55,280 nt of DNA from positions 957,912 through 1,013,191 of the forward strand of contig NMRA01000066.1 of assembly GCA_002633005.1 (NCBI GenBank). Reading direction: 5' to 3'. Numbering within the stretch: position 1 is the first letter of the stretch; the number at the start of each line of letters is the position of its first letter. Below, one piece after another: positions 19,101-34,100 of the stretch. The notes below the pieces were generated by a model. The model saw only the letters and a program-made list of their open reading frames with translations. It made no database searches and was not told the origin of the DNA. This DNA is from Phoronis australis (lineage: Eukaryota > Phoronida > Phoronidae). Both the position numbers and the translations under genes were made by a program.

Positions 19101-22100
19101 ATCTTGACATATTTTTCTTCACCAAAAGGTTTATTAGTTCTCTTTGAGTTTAGATAAATCCAAGCATCCTCACTCTGCAGAGTTGCCACAGTCAACTGAT
19201 GAACCAAGTAAAGACGAGTTAAAAGGTTTGTATCTTTTATTTATTTTCGAGGAAATCCTGTTACCATAAGATGTCTGATTGGATATCTGCTTCATACGAT
19301 GTTGCTCATAAGTGTCCAACGAACAACGTTGTGCTATAGGCACAACAAGTATGTCGCCCTACTGAGGTAGTCTATGAGATTCCGCCATCTTGGTTCCAAC
19401 ACTTGCCACTTCTCTATGGGAAATCACAATGGGTCAGAGTTTAACTGGAAAGTCAACAGATACACTGTAACATGCCTGATAATAGGCTAGTCTGTGTTGT
19501 TCACAGAGGTAGTGGCATGGGTTTCAGATTTTAAAAAGCTATTGTAGTTGAACTTTGCCAGTTTGAACAAATTTGTTAGCGCAAGTGAGCACACTTCTTC
19601 TGACAAGTGATTTTCGTGTAGATTTTAACAATCCTTTTACTAAAATGAGATAATATTGCTCACATATTCCACACATACCAGAGGTGCAAGTAATACCAAA
19701 AGTACTTGTACAGACCTTGTCTCCTAAGGTGTCTCCCGACGGGCGGCCATTCGTACATCCTCTCTTTAGTTTCCTGCACAAACACTTGATGGAGTTACTG
19801 TTGCAGGATCCATTGTGTTTTCTGGGTTAATCAAATTTCGATCTTAATTTGTAGTAAGCTCTATTTTGACTCATTGTGTGCGCTTGCCTGATTGCTGCAA
19901 CATGGTGGCCAACCATGTTCACAAAGCCTGTTGCATATTACAGTAAACTTCCTTCAATTTTTTTACTGTCAAAGGCTTACTGCATCACTGCAACATTTTA
20001 CTAATTGTTTGGTGACAGTTGTAACATACATGTCTGTGGAGAAACTGGACAAAATAAATTTCCACTTGTCTGCCATAGTGTGTCCTAGATTGAATATATT
20101 TTGTCATTATTGGGAAAATAATGTTTTTTTTTCTAGCAAAACTAAAACAGATGGAAGAAGAAATGATAAGAATGAGAGAGATTCTAGAAAAATCGTCAGA
20201 TGTCTCAGAATCAACATTGTCTAAAGCATCAGACAAAAAGATTGATTCGTCTGAAAATTTCCCAAGCAAATCGTTGCCAGACAGCCACCTAAAGATGGGT
20301 GGTGATAAACACTCTCAGATTGAGTCCTCAAAAAACAATCGAAGCAGTCGACATCTCTTGAAAGAAATGGATACAAATCCATTCTTTAATGAAACTAGTG
20401 GGGAAAATGAAGATCTGGAGCCAGTAAAACAGTCTGAGCTTGACCAGGCATCGTTTAAATCCTCAAAAAACGCTACGGAGGAAGAGATAGCTTGTTTTGG
20501 CAGTGACAGTGAGGACGAACTTCAAGAATTAGGTAAATTGAAATTAGTATTATCAATAATGTTTGTGAAGTTCTGAAAAAATGAAGTATGGTCGATAACC
20601 CGGATCTTTCTTGATATGGGTCAAAATCTGCAGTCTAAGACAATATTTCATGACATGAAAAATTTCAAAACTTTCGCATTAAAATAATTTGCTGATAATA
20701 GATATGCTTCATTTTTCAAAAACTTTATAATTGTGAATGTCCACAATTTCGCAAAACATTTTCTGAAAGTAGCTATGGTGTTGAGCTAAGAGATGATGAA
20801 TTATTTATTTCGTTCTTATGATTTTGATAAAAAAGCGAAAAGAACTTTTGTCTACTATATTTTGTCTTAAATTGTGAGAATTTACCATTGCTTGGTCTTT
20901 TCTATAAAACCGCAATGCCTGACTAACAATTACAGTGGCATACTTTTGCTGTGCCTAATTTGTTTTCCTTTATTTTCAAGAGGAAAAATATCGCCTAAGT
21001 AAACGAGGAAAGGAAATTGACGTGTTACTAAAGTCGGGAGAAAGGCAAAGAACAGCTCATGTTCCAAACTATGATGTGTCGAAAGTGTTGCCAAATAAGA
21101 ACAGGCAAACATGTAAGGATATTTACTGAATATATTTAGTTAATTGGTAATTTGTTGTGTGTTGGCCAGTTGACCTATCACAAGCCCCGCCCCCTTGCAA
21201 AATGTCGACAAACAAACAATAAGTTTTACCTGGTAAAATGTTGTTTTGTCCAGTAAAATGCAGACTTGGAAACGAAAGTGTGTCAAGAATGCTGAATTTT
21301 AATTGGTCGGTTAAGCTGTCACTCAAAATCCTGGTGAAAGATCAATTGTGTCACTGTAAATGCATGGCACGAGTAAGATACTTGTGGTATGAACTCTCCC
21401 CCACGGAACATAAACAGAATTTTCCCTTATTATTGAATATTCCATTCTGGCTGACCCATCATTTCGGTATCAGTCATTTTGCTAGTGTAGGTAAGTTAGG
21501 TTTCTGGGCTTACTTGTGACAATTTTCAATCGTGTGATTTTTTGTGTGGTCTTTCATGATCTCTCCTTTCAAGAGACTTGCTCAGTTAAACTGGCCTCAC
21601 TTGGTAGAACTTTTTTAGGCAGCATCTGAACCACTAAATATGTCTGACCTGACCAACGCTAAGGAAACAATGATACATTGTAACAGTTCCTAAATTCGTT
21701 CACTGCCAAGTTATAATTACTAGTTACAATTAAATTTTGAGGATTTGTAGAGCATATGGGGCAGTTACTATAAACACTGAAAATTTATTATTGGTTGGTG
21801 TATTGTTATGAAATTTGCAGGCTGAGGTGCGCATTTATATTATTTCATTGTATTATTTTCAAAATTACGACATCTTGCATTGTGGCGGGTAATTGTTTGG
21901 TAGAGTATTTAAGATTCCAGCTGAAAAATTATACATCAGTGGTCATGTCCCTGCAACCCCAATGCATACCTCATTTGTCATCTGACATTTCAAACTTGGA
22001 TCCCGTATAAGAATGGTTTTTAAACCTCTTTTGTCTAAGAGCTTTCATGACCTTGGTGGAGAAGGAGCAAGTGTGACTAACCAATTCACTGATCGGTACA

Positions 22101-25100
22101 TTTAGCAGTGAACGGGCAACTTTCCAAAAATGCGAATGGCAGTTAAAGAGATAAGAGACTCAGTTATGCCTAGTTCGATTTTTCTTTTTGTCCATCTATA
22201 CAGAACAAAACGCAGCTTTAAATGTGTACTTGATTGATAGTTAATGGTAAATAACTAGCTAGTCATTTGTGGTTAGTTTCTAGTGCACTGATAGTTGTTG
22301 CATTTTACTTAGGGAAAACTAAAGTGCCATCTGCAGAGGGAGGAAGCACATCAAAACTACCAGCACAAAAAGAGGACAAGTCTAAGGAGGAGCCACTGTC
22401 TGGCCTTTCTATCATGTAGGTTGAAACTGGTTTGTAGACTTGTTTTATATTAAAACTGTACTCTAATGGGTTTTCAATCTTTTAATGCATAATTATGAAG
22501 ATTTGAAATGCTGTCAATTGAAAAACCAGGGATGGTGTACTTACTGAATTCTGACTAATTTATTGTAAACTAAATATTTTTTACATTATTTAAGCTATTC
22601 CTTTTTTCTTGAAAATTCCTGTAAAGATTCATTGTTATTTTATTATTTAAAATTGATTGCAAATTGACTGACAGACCACTAACTTGTACCATTCTGCACT
22701 GTTTCCAGTAACCCTAAAGTTTCCTCACATTTCCTCAAGTCCAAGATGACCAATAAGAAAATGGTGAAGATCAGCAGCCTGGACAGGAGGTCTGTCCCGG
22801 CAGAGCAAGATTGGGTCACCGTGGGGGTTGTGGTACAGAAAACAGAGACACGGCAGGGCTCGAATGTACGGTTGCAATTAATTTATTTTACATTTTTTTC
22901 TTCTATGTTTTCTGTCAAGGTTATTAGGTTCTTATCGACAAGTAGATGCATTTATCCATCTAAGTTTCTCCAAAACTAGAATTTAGTTCTAGAAATGTAC
23001 AAAATTCTGAAAGAAAGCTTTATTTGTTATCAATGCTCAAGTTGAAATCTAAAAAAAAACAACTTTATATCAGTTTGCTAAGTTATAAGGTTTTCATTTA
23101 ATGCAGCTTGTCATTCTGTGGTAGCACATGTTCCTGCTTGAAAAACAGTTGAGCGAAAAAATGTTTGAAAAGGCATTATTCCAAGCACCTGAACATCCAC
23201 ATCTATGGCAATGCTAGTGCCAGTATGAGTTGTTTCTGGATCAGCTTTAACCTTGTTTTTTGTGTCAAAATGACGTTATAATTTGAACCCTGTTTTTGTG
23301 TATTTTTTTAAAAATTACATAATTTGATGTTTCACTTTTCTAGGGTAAAAACTTCATCATCCTTAAGTTAAGTGACCTGGATGACTGTGACAAGCTGGTT
23401 GCTCTGTTCCTATTTGGAGATGCCTACACTCAACTGTGGAAGACCACCGTAGGGACGGTAATTGGTATACTGAACGCGGAAGTGATGAAAGAGACCGATA
23501 AGGTTGGTGTTTCTCATTGTTTCCAGTTTTGCGTACCTGGCAGCAGCTAGTGAATTTTTGTCTGCTGAACAGAGGTCCAGACACTTAAAGGGGCATTTGT
23601 CTGTTGTTTAGCTGGCTATTTTAAGATCTTAACTGTGCTTTGAGGCTTAAAACCATTACCACGCTCATCTGATTTTGAGTTGCTGCCCAATGAGCCAGCA
23701 ACATGAGCCACAGCCAATGTGTGCATGCGACATTTTTTGATCCAATTTTTTAAGATCATTCCAAGCATTTTCTTGAGTTTCTGATGATTTTGATGTTCTT
23801 GTTGGTAATGTAAATAATCCTGTTATGGTAAGTAATATTATGAGATTGATTTTAATAGTCGAGTAAAAGACCTATTTTAGTTTTTTTAGCCAGCGAAATG
23901 GCGGAATGCAAGTTAAAAGATTATCAAGGACCTTCAATTCTTATAAATTAGTATTTAATCCCATTTCTTCACAGACCCTCAAGGATGATCCCATTTTAAG
24001 ATTCCCAAACACAAATCTGCTAACTAGCCGCTTAATAGCCGAGGGACAGCAAGGGAAATTCCCATGTTTTATTTATATTTTCACAGTTCGGTCACCACAG
24101 AACATTTGAAATCATGAAATTGATTCAGTGTAGCTTTAGAATGTGATGAAGTCATGCACAATGCATAATGTTCCCCAGATGTGCCTCTATCTCTCAAAAA
24201 CCTTGCCGTATGGTCTTAATATAACTTGGTGTAGTTATTTGTATTTTGGATAACCTCTGCCAATTTCCGAGTATTCCGACAAGTTTGCACTCTCTACTGG
24301 CTGCTTTGTTTTTGTGTCCCTTTCTGATCAACATAATACTCATTAGGCTAATTACTGAAACTCTAGTGTGTGTGAAATGTGAGTTGTTGCCAGGCATGTT
24401 ACGTAAAGTTCTCTTCAAATCATTTCCCTCAGTCCATATCAATTATACTCAAGTAGCAGATTCATGTTATTGTTTGTGAGCCATGTTTTTGGGAGAGTGT
24501 GTTTGAGGACTCATCTAAAGCTAACCTCAAGTTGTAATGTTGATGCTTTTAAAACAAATCGTGGATATTCATTCATAATAAAGACAGTTTCAATGTTCAG
24601 TGAAGTCAAGCTAGGTTGATTTGTAACATGAGCCAACCAAACCAAGACAGGAAGTCCATGCTCTGCATCATGCTTTCTCCGCTTTGACTACAGGAAACTG
24701 GGTCAAGTTGAGGTGTGTGGCGAGATCAAAGAAACCAGGGTGACTAGGTCCACTGGGTGGGTTTTCAAATTCACAATATTCGTCTAATTACATGTTTTAA
24801 ATTTTTAGAGTAAATCTAGCGAGGTAGCCATATGTGTGAACCAACCAGGCAAGGTACTAGTCGTGGGAGAGTCAAAGGACTTTGGAATGTGTAAGGCAAC
24901 GACAAAACTGGGCAAACCATGTACACACTTTGTCAACAAGTAAGTCAGGTTGCATTGGTTGTTAGTTTGATAGATCTGGACTGAAAAACGTCCAAGCTAT
25001 GCTTGATTAGGGCAAATACCTTGAACTTGCCTTAGTTTAAAGTTATGTATGACCTTAAAATGCCTTATTTTGGCTATCCTAGCAATGTCGTACTTTAGAA

Positions 25101-28100
25101 GAATGGTTGATCGTATTCGTATCAATATTTCACATATATGTACTATGCATAATCTTATTAGCAAAATCTTACTTAATAGTTTAAACAAAGATAAATAAGG
25201 TACGGCTAATATTTTTCATTTTCTGTTTTCATTGTTTTATGTGTTAGATATGATGTGAATTATGAACCACCAAGCTTGAATGTATGTTGCAAACGATTGT
25301 AATTTGGACAAAAAATACTTAGTTCAATGTTGGAAAATGTTGTTCTTGGTTGGGCAAGGCGTTAGTTAAAAGATTGTGAGGTAATTGAATCCGGTTACAT
25401 ACGTTCTATAAATATTAATAACTCGTATAATTATTTTCTTTCACTTATCAACTTGATGCACCTTAACCAAATTCAGTTTTAGAATAAATTGACTTTAATT
25501 ATTAAACTAAATATTTTTCCTGTGTTAATGGGAGCAACACGTCTTGGCCACGTTGAACAAGATCCTGGCCATTCTATTTCTACTATTTAGTGAGAATATG
25601 AGCCTAAAATTGTGAGGGCTTGCCAAATGGCCTAGTAGATCTGTTAATACTGATTATGATTGCATAATAATTTGTTTTGTTTTTTAGACGACAGGGGGAA
25701 CACTGTACCTACCACATTCGGCGAGCTTATAATCATATGTCTTCAAAACGGGGAGAACTTCAGAGGTGAGTTATTAATTCAAGCGGCTTGCTGGAAATCC
25801 AGTGATCGAACATTGTGATTTACGAACATAGACAATAGCTACATCAGAATAGTTTGGTATTAGCCTCTCTTTGTGCACAATTTGTTGAATACACTCCAGT
25901 GTTGTCTGTTTATTACTAAAGGGACATTCACTTGAACTCACATTATATCTAATCTCGAGCCATCCTTTCACGTGTCACAGTGATCTACCCTTTTCTTGTT
26001 CCTTGGAGGACCGACAACTATACCTCTGAGGAGATTGGGTAAATGTCTTTTAAAGCAATAAATAGACAACAATGTTATTTATTCAGCAATGGGAGCAGAA
26101 GGCATCCTTCACTTTATCCAATTTCTAATTCTGGTGTGTTAGACAAGCCGAAATGACAGGAATGAAATGCAGTCTCATTCATGGACATTTCAAACAGTTA
26201 GACATTTTTGTGTTTGTCACTTGATTATCCTCACAACAGTGGCAATCTTACAGCATGATTTCATGATTTTCCAAAAGAAATATTCACTCCATAAAATTCG
26301 TACAATGCATCTGCTATTGTATTGCCATCTAGAGACGCATTATGTCACTGCTACTTTGGAAAGTAGCCATTAGCTACATCCACAAATACCACAACGCTCC
26401 TCTGCTTCTGTGGTATTTACCCACAATTCTTTCTCCGCAAGCATTGGGCACTTATCTAAGTGCCACGTGTTTGCATAAAATTAGTGCATCTAATGCCATA
26501 CTGTTCCACGGTGACGAAAGATTTGACATGCAGAACGGGGATGCACTTTTCTGTCTGATTGGACGTGTTACCTGCTTTAACCTTTCAAAAACGTGCGTTG
26601 TGTATGTTGTGGCAGCATTAGTTCGTCTCAGTAGATAAATTTCATTGAGATTTACTATTAGGGACGTGAGCCTGCACATGTTTTGTAGGTTACGTAACAA
26701 ACTGTTTTAATGATGAATTTGTGGTATTACTTTGATTTGTTGTCTTGGGTTTTAATTTTTTGAACTTTGTTTTCAGCATTGCTGGTCGGCAACCAAAGTC
26801 ATTTGAAAAGCGCCTGACCACTGCTGGAAAAGACTTTTTGACCGATAGAGGGGAACTATTCTCGACAGCAATGTAAGGCAGATAAGTGCCATCTGGTGAT
26901 TGCCAGGGGAATTATGTTTCAAATAATATTCCTTCAAAGAAACACTGAATAAACTGATTTGCACAAATTAAAATTAAATCCACATTTATTGAATGAATAA
27001 GAATTGTTCATTTAATAATAAAGTGTATATTTGATTTAGGTTTCAAACGGAAAGCAAATCTGTCGTTAAAATTTCCTTTCAAAAATTGAAAATGAGGCCC
27101 TTTCTCATCCTCCGTGGCTCTCAAAATCAATGTAATAATCTGGCAAGCAAGACTTCTCACCACACTTTCACCTGGTTCTAGTATATTCAAGAAACCAGAT
27201 TACCCCAAGTTGTTTGTAAACGCTGGCTTCTCACCACACGTTCACCTGGCTCTAGTGTATTCAAGAAACCAGATTACCCCAAGTTGTTTGTATACGCTCT
27301 CTTATTCACATAATTATGTAACAGTTCCTTATTTGACTTTATATAAAACTTAATTGACAAGTGTGTGTAGTTAGCTATCTATAAAACCATGAAACACAGT
27401 TTCCTTCCACCCTTGTGAAACCTTTGCTACAATGAAATCTGATGGTGATCACAAGGAGTTTTGTACCTTACAGGAACAGACAGAAGTCTCGTAAGCTCGT
27501 CGGATTGAAGCATGTCGCACAATTTGCCACGAAAGGCAAAGTGTCTACAGCTGCGATTCATTCCCTTCTTCCGGAAGATCGAGCAAAGTTGAAGGAGTTG
27601 AAGAGCATCCAACAGGAGAAATTGTCCGCAAAACAACAAGACTTGTAAGAAGTACATTTTGAAGACATGAATTAGAGGCTACCAAACGTTATATTGAATT
27701 TGAGGTTTAACTAGTTGAGCAATCGTGTGGATCGCTATGAACTCACATGTGATTGGTTTAGTTTTCTACTCAGAAGTTTAAATTGCGTGGATTGTTTCAA
27801 GCAACTTTTCGAGATGCTGTTGCTGAATTTTCTACTCTATGTTTCATATCTTAGTAAAGTTCGGTAGTCTCTAGGCCCTGTTTTCTGATGCAATAGCTTT
27901 TATCAAAAGTCGGCCTCTAAAAATCGATGGAGTTCGAAATAAAATAGCACTATAAGAAAAAACTTCTGTTGATGAAATTTTGTCGATTTCCATTAAAAAA
28001 AAATTGATTGTCAATGTTTTTGAGCTACTATCGGTGACTTCATGTACAAAACAGCCAAAAGTGATATCCGCGGGTTGTTTTCACAGTCTTCTCTTCAGTG

Positions 28101-31100
28101 TTTGTCTGCACCCGATTTATTTGCCCGCCTCACAGCCAGTTCAGTCAGGTCAACTCGCATGTGTCTAAAACAGCTGATTGGCTTGTGAACCAGGAGTTGT
28201 CATCAGCCACCTAACGAAATGTTCTGTAAGGTTGACCCAGGTGACCCAGCACATACCGAGAGAGTGAATGAAATTTGACCTTTCTTGCAGAACATTACAC
28301 AAGTTCTTGATTTGTTGCTTTAAGGGTTATGGTTTGTAGAATGTAATCAAAATCTTTATTATCTAGACAACTTGTTTCTTCTAGTTTGGACATGTTAGCC
28401 AAGCCAACACCGGGTTCAATGCAGCTTATCGCCAGCATGAAACAAAAGGACCAAGAACAGAAAGGTTGGTCTGACATACCTTTTCACTATTACCACTAGA
28501 CTAATACAGGGTGCTTCAGTAGGATGGACCCTGTTTGAAATAGGTAATCATATTGAAACACCCTGTATTTTTCAGTCACTAGGCCAGTGATGTCATCAGA
28601 AACATAACAGTGGTCCGTGCACACTGAGGCACTCTTCTGTTGTTACAGGGTTGCTTGTGTTTTGCTGCTGTTGGCAAGTTTTGAAAATTAATATTGTTCT
28701 AAAGGTTGGGTCAAAATTGAAGGCAGGTGATTAATACCTTTGCAGCGCATGAGGTGTGCTTAGGCCACAAGGTTGGGATCACTTGTTTATGTATTATTGG
28801 AATGCCTTGCGTAGGGGTTTCTCTTGGGGAAAGGTTTCCAGTTTGTCGGTTTTTCATAAGAGGTGTCACTGACTTATATCTGAATGAGATAGCAATGCGG
28901 TCCAGTACGTATGTATCAAACAGTGCTTGGAATTTTCCTCTTGTAAGATGATTTCCTCTTTTTTGGTTTCGATTTCCTCTTATTTGATTTCAAGGTTCCC
29001 CTTTTTTGTGTTTTTCTCATTATTTAGATATCAAAAATATTTTGCACAAGCCTATTTATTTGTTTTAACTTATACATCTCTTGGAAAATTACCCTCTGAT
29101 TTGTCGTTGGTCATTCCAAGATTGGGTATTTTGACTTGCTGCATGTTTGTTTAACATTGTGCAGCATTTGCTTTGACTTGCCTTTTCCAGGTTCATCTAA
29201 AATTGTGAAAAAGCGTTGTGAACAAAACAAGCCTAAACTTGTTTCCAACATTCTATTGCATGTATGTGAACTCATATACCCAATGCCATTGTAATGTGAC
29301 AATCTTATGTTACTTTTGGACACAAAAGACGCTTTTGATTGTCAGTAAAAGTTATTGCGTCCTCTAAGATTACAAATGTCACCAATGATCTTATAACTTG
29401 ACGGCCAGTGAGCAGGTGATAACAGCTGTGTAGATGAAATATCACTATTTTGTTGTGACTGATCAAAGAAATATTACCAGCACACATAAAATAAGAGAAT
29501 AGTGAAAGAGAGACTACTGTCGTGCAGTGTAGTGTGAGCTACTTGAGGACTTTAACGTAGTGGACATCTTTTGATAATGCATCTGTACTTGTCCCAGTAT
29601 TTGGAGCGGACGGTCATATGTACATACATTAAGTATTTAATGTTATTTGGTTTTTGAAATCAGCTGATTGCAATATACATGTTGCCTGAGGCAAATATCC
29701 TGAACAGCCAGTTCCTGCCAATGTCACTGAAAATACTTCTCTGTAAGCCTGCCTGGAATAAGGGTCATTACTAGTAATGCATATTAGGACCTGTCTGAAT
29801 TAGATTGCTTGAGCTAATAAGTAACTAATGAGCACCGAAAGGTCTGTCAGTGCCTGCCCATTTTGAAAATGTCTCGATTTTCCACTGACGACAGTGACCC
29901 CTGTAGTATTTCTAATTTCCACTATAATCCGCATCATACAATGTTGTCCAGAATATAGATATTGTTGTCTCAGTTATTTGAATGTAATTGCGTGCAACCA
30001 GCACTATCTTTGCTCCTCAGAAAATGATCTTAGGATGGACTTTGATCATGATGTGATATTTTTTTTCACATTTGACAATTAAGCAATATTTGTTTTATAG
30101 AGAACACGACAGAGGGCCCTTCTGTACGTTCAGTTAAAGTGTCGGACTTCTTGCGACAGTCTCAACGAGAAATGCAACAGAGGTTTGGCCAGCCATCCCA
30201 GAAACTGTCGGCTGAGCAAGTTGTTCCCAAACTGGGACGAGGGTTCCAACAGGGACAAGACATTATTCTTTCTGTTAGTCCTGGAGTATCTCGTAGCCGA
30301 AGTGCTCTAGTGGCCAAGGTGAGTAATTATTGTTGCAACACTGTTTAGACTTAGCCTGTTATGACAGCTGTAGGAGAACTACATTTCATTCAGCATTCAA
30401 CCAATCACTTTGCATGAAATTTGAAACTTAAGGTGTTCAACATGATTAGTCAATTTCAGAGCAGTTTTGAGCAAGGTTTTTAATAGTCTCTGTTGTCCAT
30501 GTGCAAGAAGACAATAAAAGTAAAAAACACAATTTGTTGTTTTATGATTCGCAAACATTCTGAAATCTTTTATTTACTACAATGAATTAGCAATCCTAAA
30601 GCCCAGTGCTGGGCCATGTTTTGGGTTGGAACTTTTAAATTTTATTACTTATTTAATATGTCAAGTTAGCATTCTTAATGCACATGATAAAATCATTGAC
30701 CAAATGGAGTTGCTTGATTTCTTAAACGGAAAAAATTCACCACCGCTAAATTGATTTGTGTGACATTTACAATTTTGTCTGAACCTTAATGAGGGCTTTG
30801 TGTTACTCAAGAAGCTTCAGTGTACTAGCTAGAGGTGGGAATCGGAAAGAATTTCAGAATCGTTTAATTAGAAATGTTTACAACTTCAGGCTCAAATCTG
30901 TAGGTTTGTGAATGACATTGTCACTGAGTACTGGCAAGATTGTTTACGATGATAGGCAATGAAATTGGATCAAAGCATCATTGGATTTCCTGTTTCTCTA
31001 GCGAACAACTGATGACGCTGGCCATACAAAGGGTTTTTGTCCTGTTTATTCGACATTTTAAGCATTTTAGCGAAACAGCATTGGTGTGCGGCCATGGAGA

Positions 31101-34100
31101 CTTCGCCTCATTTACGTGGATTTTTAACCTTTTTAGCGAGACCACAACATTGATTTTTTTTCATATTTTTATTTTGCTCTAGCATGATAATTACATGTCA
31201 CGTAAAACAACAGTAAACATCATTTACAAAGAATAACATTAAATCATTACTCAACAAGTACCACATTTCCTTCAGGATGTAATTTAATAAAGTTAATGAA
31301 CAATTGGAAATTAAGATTTTTTCACAAAATTTTGGCTAAATATGTAATTTTTCTTAGCATGATCAACAGATTAATGTTACAATTTTCCGACTGAATGTTT
31401 TCCAAAAAATCAAAAAACACTGTTATCTTGTCCACATGAAAATTTACATGAAATGTTTGTTTTAACCACTCAGCAAACACGAGCACATTGATTTTGATTC
31501 GACATTTTACTTAAGCACAATGTTTGTGACATATAAACATTGCATCGTGAGACATACTGGCAAGTTTGTGATCGTAGTGGGGTGTGCTTCTTCATTGCAG
31601 CATAAAGCTATCGCCAAGATAGCTGCCAAAGGAGGCATTGAGAAGGAGGATCCAAACACTTTGCGCCGAAAGTTGAAGTCGCCAGAACACGTTGAAGTTC
31701 TCAAGAGGCGTGCTGCAGAGGACTCCACTGGTTTGTACTTTGCCAGTCAGTGGCCCTTTTTATATTACCCTCTTCTCTGTCTTGGCATCCGCAGCTTTAT
31801 CTCCTAAACTCTGGTAGGATTTTGTTGAGATTTGGCACATGAGTTCCTATGAAGCTGACGACAGACGGCAACAAATTTCGGACCTCTCCAACTACCAGTG
31901 TGCCTCCTTGTGGCAATTTTAGTTTTTTGTGTTTACCTCTATATCTTCAAAGGTCCTCAAGGGTTTAAAAAATTTGGCAGGTAGGCATCTATTAGTGAGA
32001 TGACGCTATCACCTCGTTTTCGGAAGTACTTTGCAGCACCTATTGGCCATTTTTACTGTTTTTTACTCTGTTTTTTGGCGTCCGCCCCTCTGTCAACCAA
32101 ACCACTCTAGGGAAGATTGTGAAAATTGGCAGTTTGTTCCTAATGTGAGGTTGTAAACAATTTGAAAGCACTGTTATGTTAGTTTTGATGTGTTTTGCTT
32201 TTAGGTTTCCGAACAGCTTGTAAGTAAATCTAGAGTCGGTGTGTGAAGTTGACCTATGGTTTAAGTTCATTCTTGAATTAATAACTTTGGCGACTTACTG
32301 TACCAGACAAAAGTAATCAGACAAAAAGTTGTTTTCCTGTCATTACGGCTAATTCTATAAAAAAAAGTAAAAATGACTGTTAACAATTATTGTGACAGCA
32401 AAATTATACTTACAGAACGATATAGTCACTTTACAAACTTTATTGTTAATTCCCCTAGTTTTGTACATTTTTGTTCGTTAGGAAGGCCCGCCCTGACGAT
32501 CAATTTGGCTTCCACCCAGCTGTTGTGACGGGAATTCGAATCATTTTGTCGGATTTTTGGTGTGTGCTGTATATGTGACTGCGGTTACTGCATACACCTC
32601 AAATTAATACTTGAAGTATTGTGTCCTCTGGAACTTTTCTCTCTGGTTTATGCAGATAATCACACAGACGAAGATACACAGAACATTACTCCTCCAAAAA
32701 AGAAATCGAGGCTATTAGGAAACTTGGACTTGGATTCCGAGGAAGTCCAGAAACTTCTCAAGAAAAAGTCAAAGCATGCGGGAATTCTGGCTGAGGTTTG
32801 TTTACTTGTCATGTGTTTGAAGTTTGTGCAATGCATCCTCACTGTTTCTTTTCATGTGAACGTCTTCATTATAACCATAGGTTACAGCGTCTCGAGAAGT
32901 TATAGGTTGCGGTATTTTTTTTCCTGTTAACCGCACACAAGACAGTAATTGCTGCACACCTGCAGAGGCGTGCCTATACAGAGCTGTCCTAACCAGAGCC
33001 GGTTTATTGGATCAGCTGACTAGTTATGGTCAAAAAGAGCCACATTGAGTGCATATCTTGCGAGGCATGAACAATGAAACACACACCCTCTGCACATGGT
33101 GCAACTTTGACAGAGCGCGTAATCATAATCCAGCACTGTCAATAGAAATAGGTCACAGCAGGAGATGCAGCTCTAAGTTGATCCCCGCACGCTATACGAC
33201 AGCTACTGCACAGCGATAATGCGTGCCTAATGCAGCATCATGTGCAACAACTTTTACGATCTCCTTTATCTAAGAGCAGTATCTAAGGCTCTTTCGTTCA
33301 TCATATTTATTGGTGCTATGATCCTACGTTCTAACCACTTCCTTGTTATAATCTCCACTTGTTCGTTATTTAGTTTGCAAGTTATTTTTGGGCTTGGAAA
33401 TAACGTGATTATTCTTTTCTCTAGACCATGTCTGATACACAAAATGACCCGTCAGATCAATTGACAATTTGCTCAGCCTGATCTCAAACAATAGCAAACT
33501 ACCTGTTCTTCCCAATACCAGAAATCTTTTTCAATGAGTGAGATACAAATTAGACCAATTTATGTAACATTAAGTGGTCTAAATAANCAGCGTCTCGAGA
33601 AGTTATAGGTTGCGGTATTTTGTTCTCCTGTTAACCGCACACAAGACAGTAATTGCTGCACACCCAGTTTCTGCAGAGGCGTGCCTATACAGAGCTGTCC
33701 TAACCAGAGCCAGCTTTATGGAATCAGCTGACTAGTTATGGTCAATAGGAGCCACATTGAGTGCATATCTTGCAAGGCATGAACAATGAAACGCACACCC
33801 TCTGCACATGGTGCAACTTTGACAGTGCGCGTAATCATTATCCAGCACAGTCAATAGAAATAGGTCACAGCAGGAGATGCAGCTCTAAGTTGATTCCCGC
33901 ACGCTATACGACAGCTACTGCACACCGAAAATGCGTGCCTAATGCAGCATCATGTGCAACAACTTTTACGATCTCCTTTATCTAAGAGCAGTATCTAAGG
34001 CTCTTTTGTTCATCATATTTATTGGTGCTATGATCCCAAGTTCTAACCACTTCCTTGTTATAATCTCCACTTGTTCGTTATTTAGTTTGCAAGTTATTTT

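Noticed and set aside
19360-19385. let-7-like string CTGAGGTAGTCTATGAG
   Set aside because: Only the first bases match the let-7 seed; the rest diverges and there is no complementary arm for a precursor hairpin.
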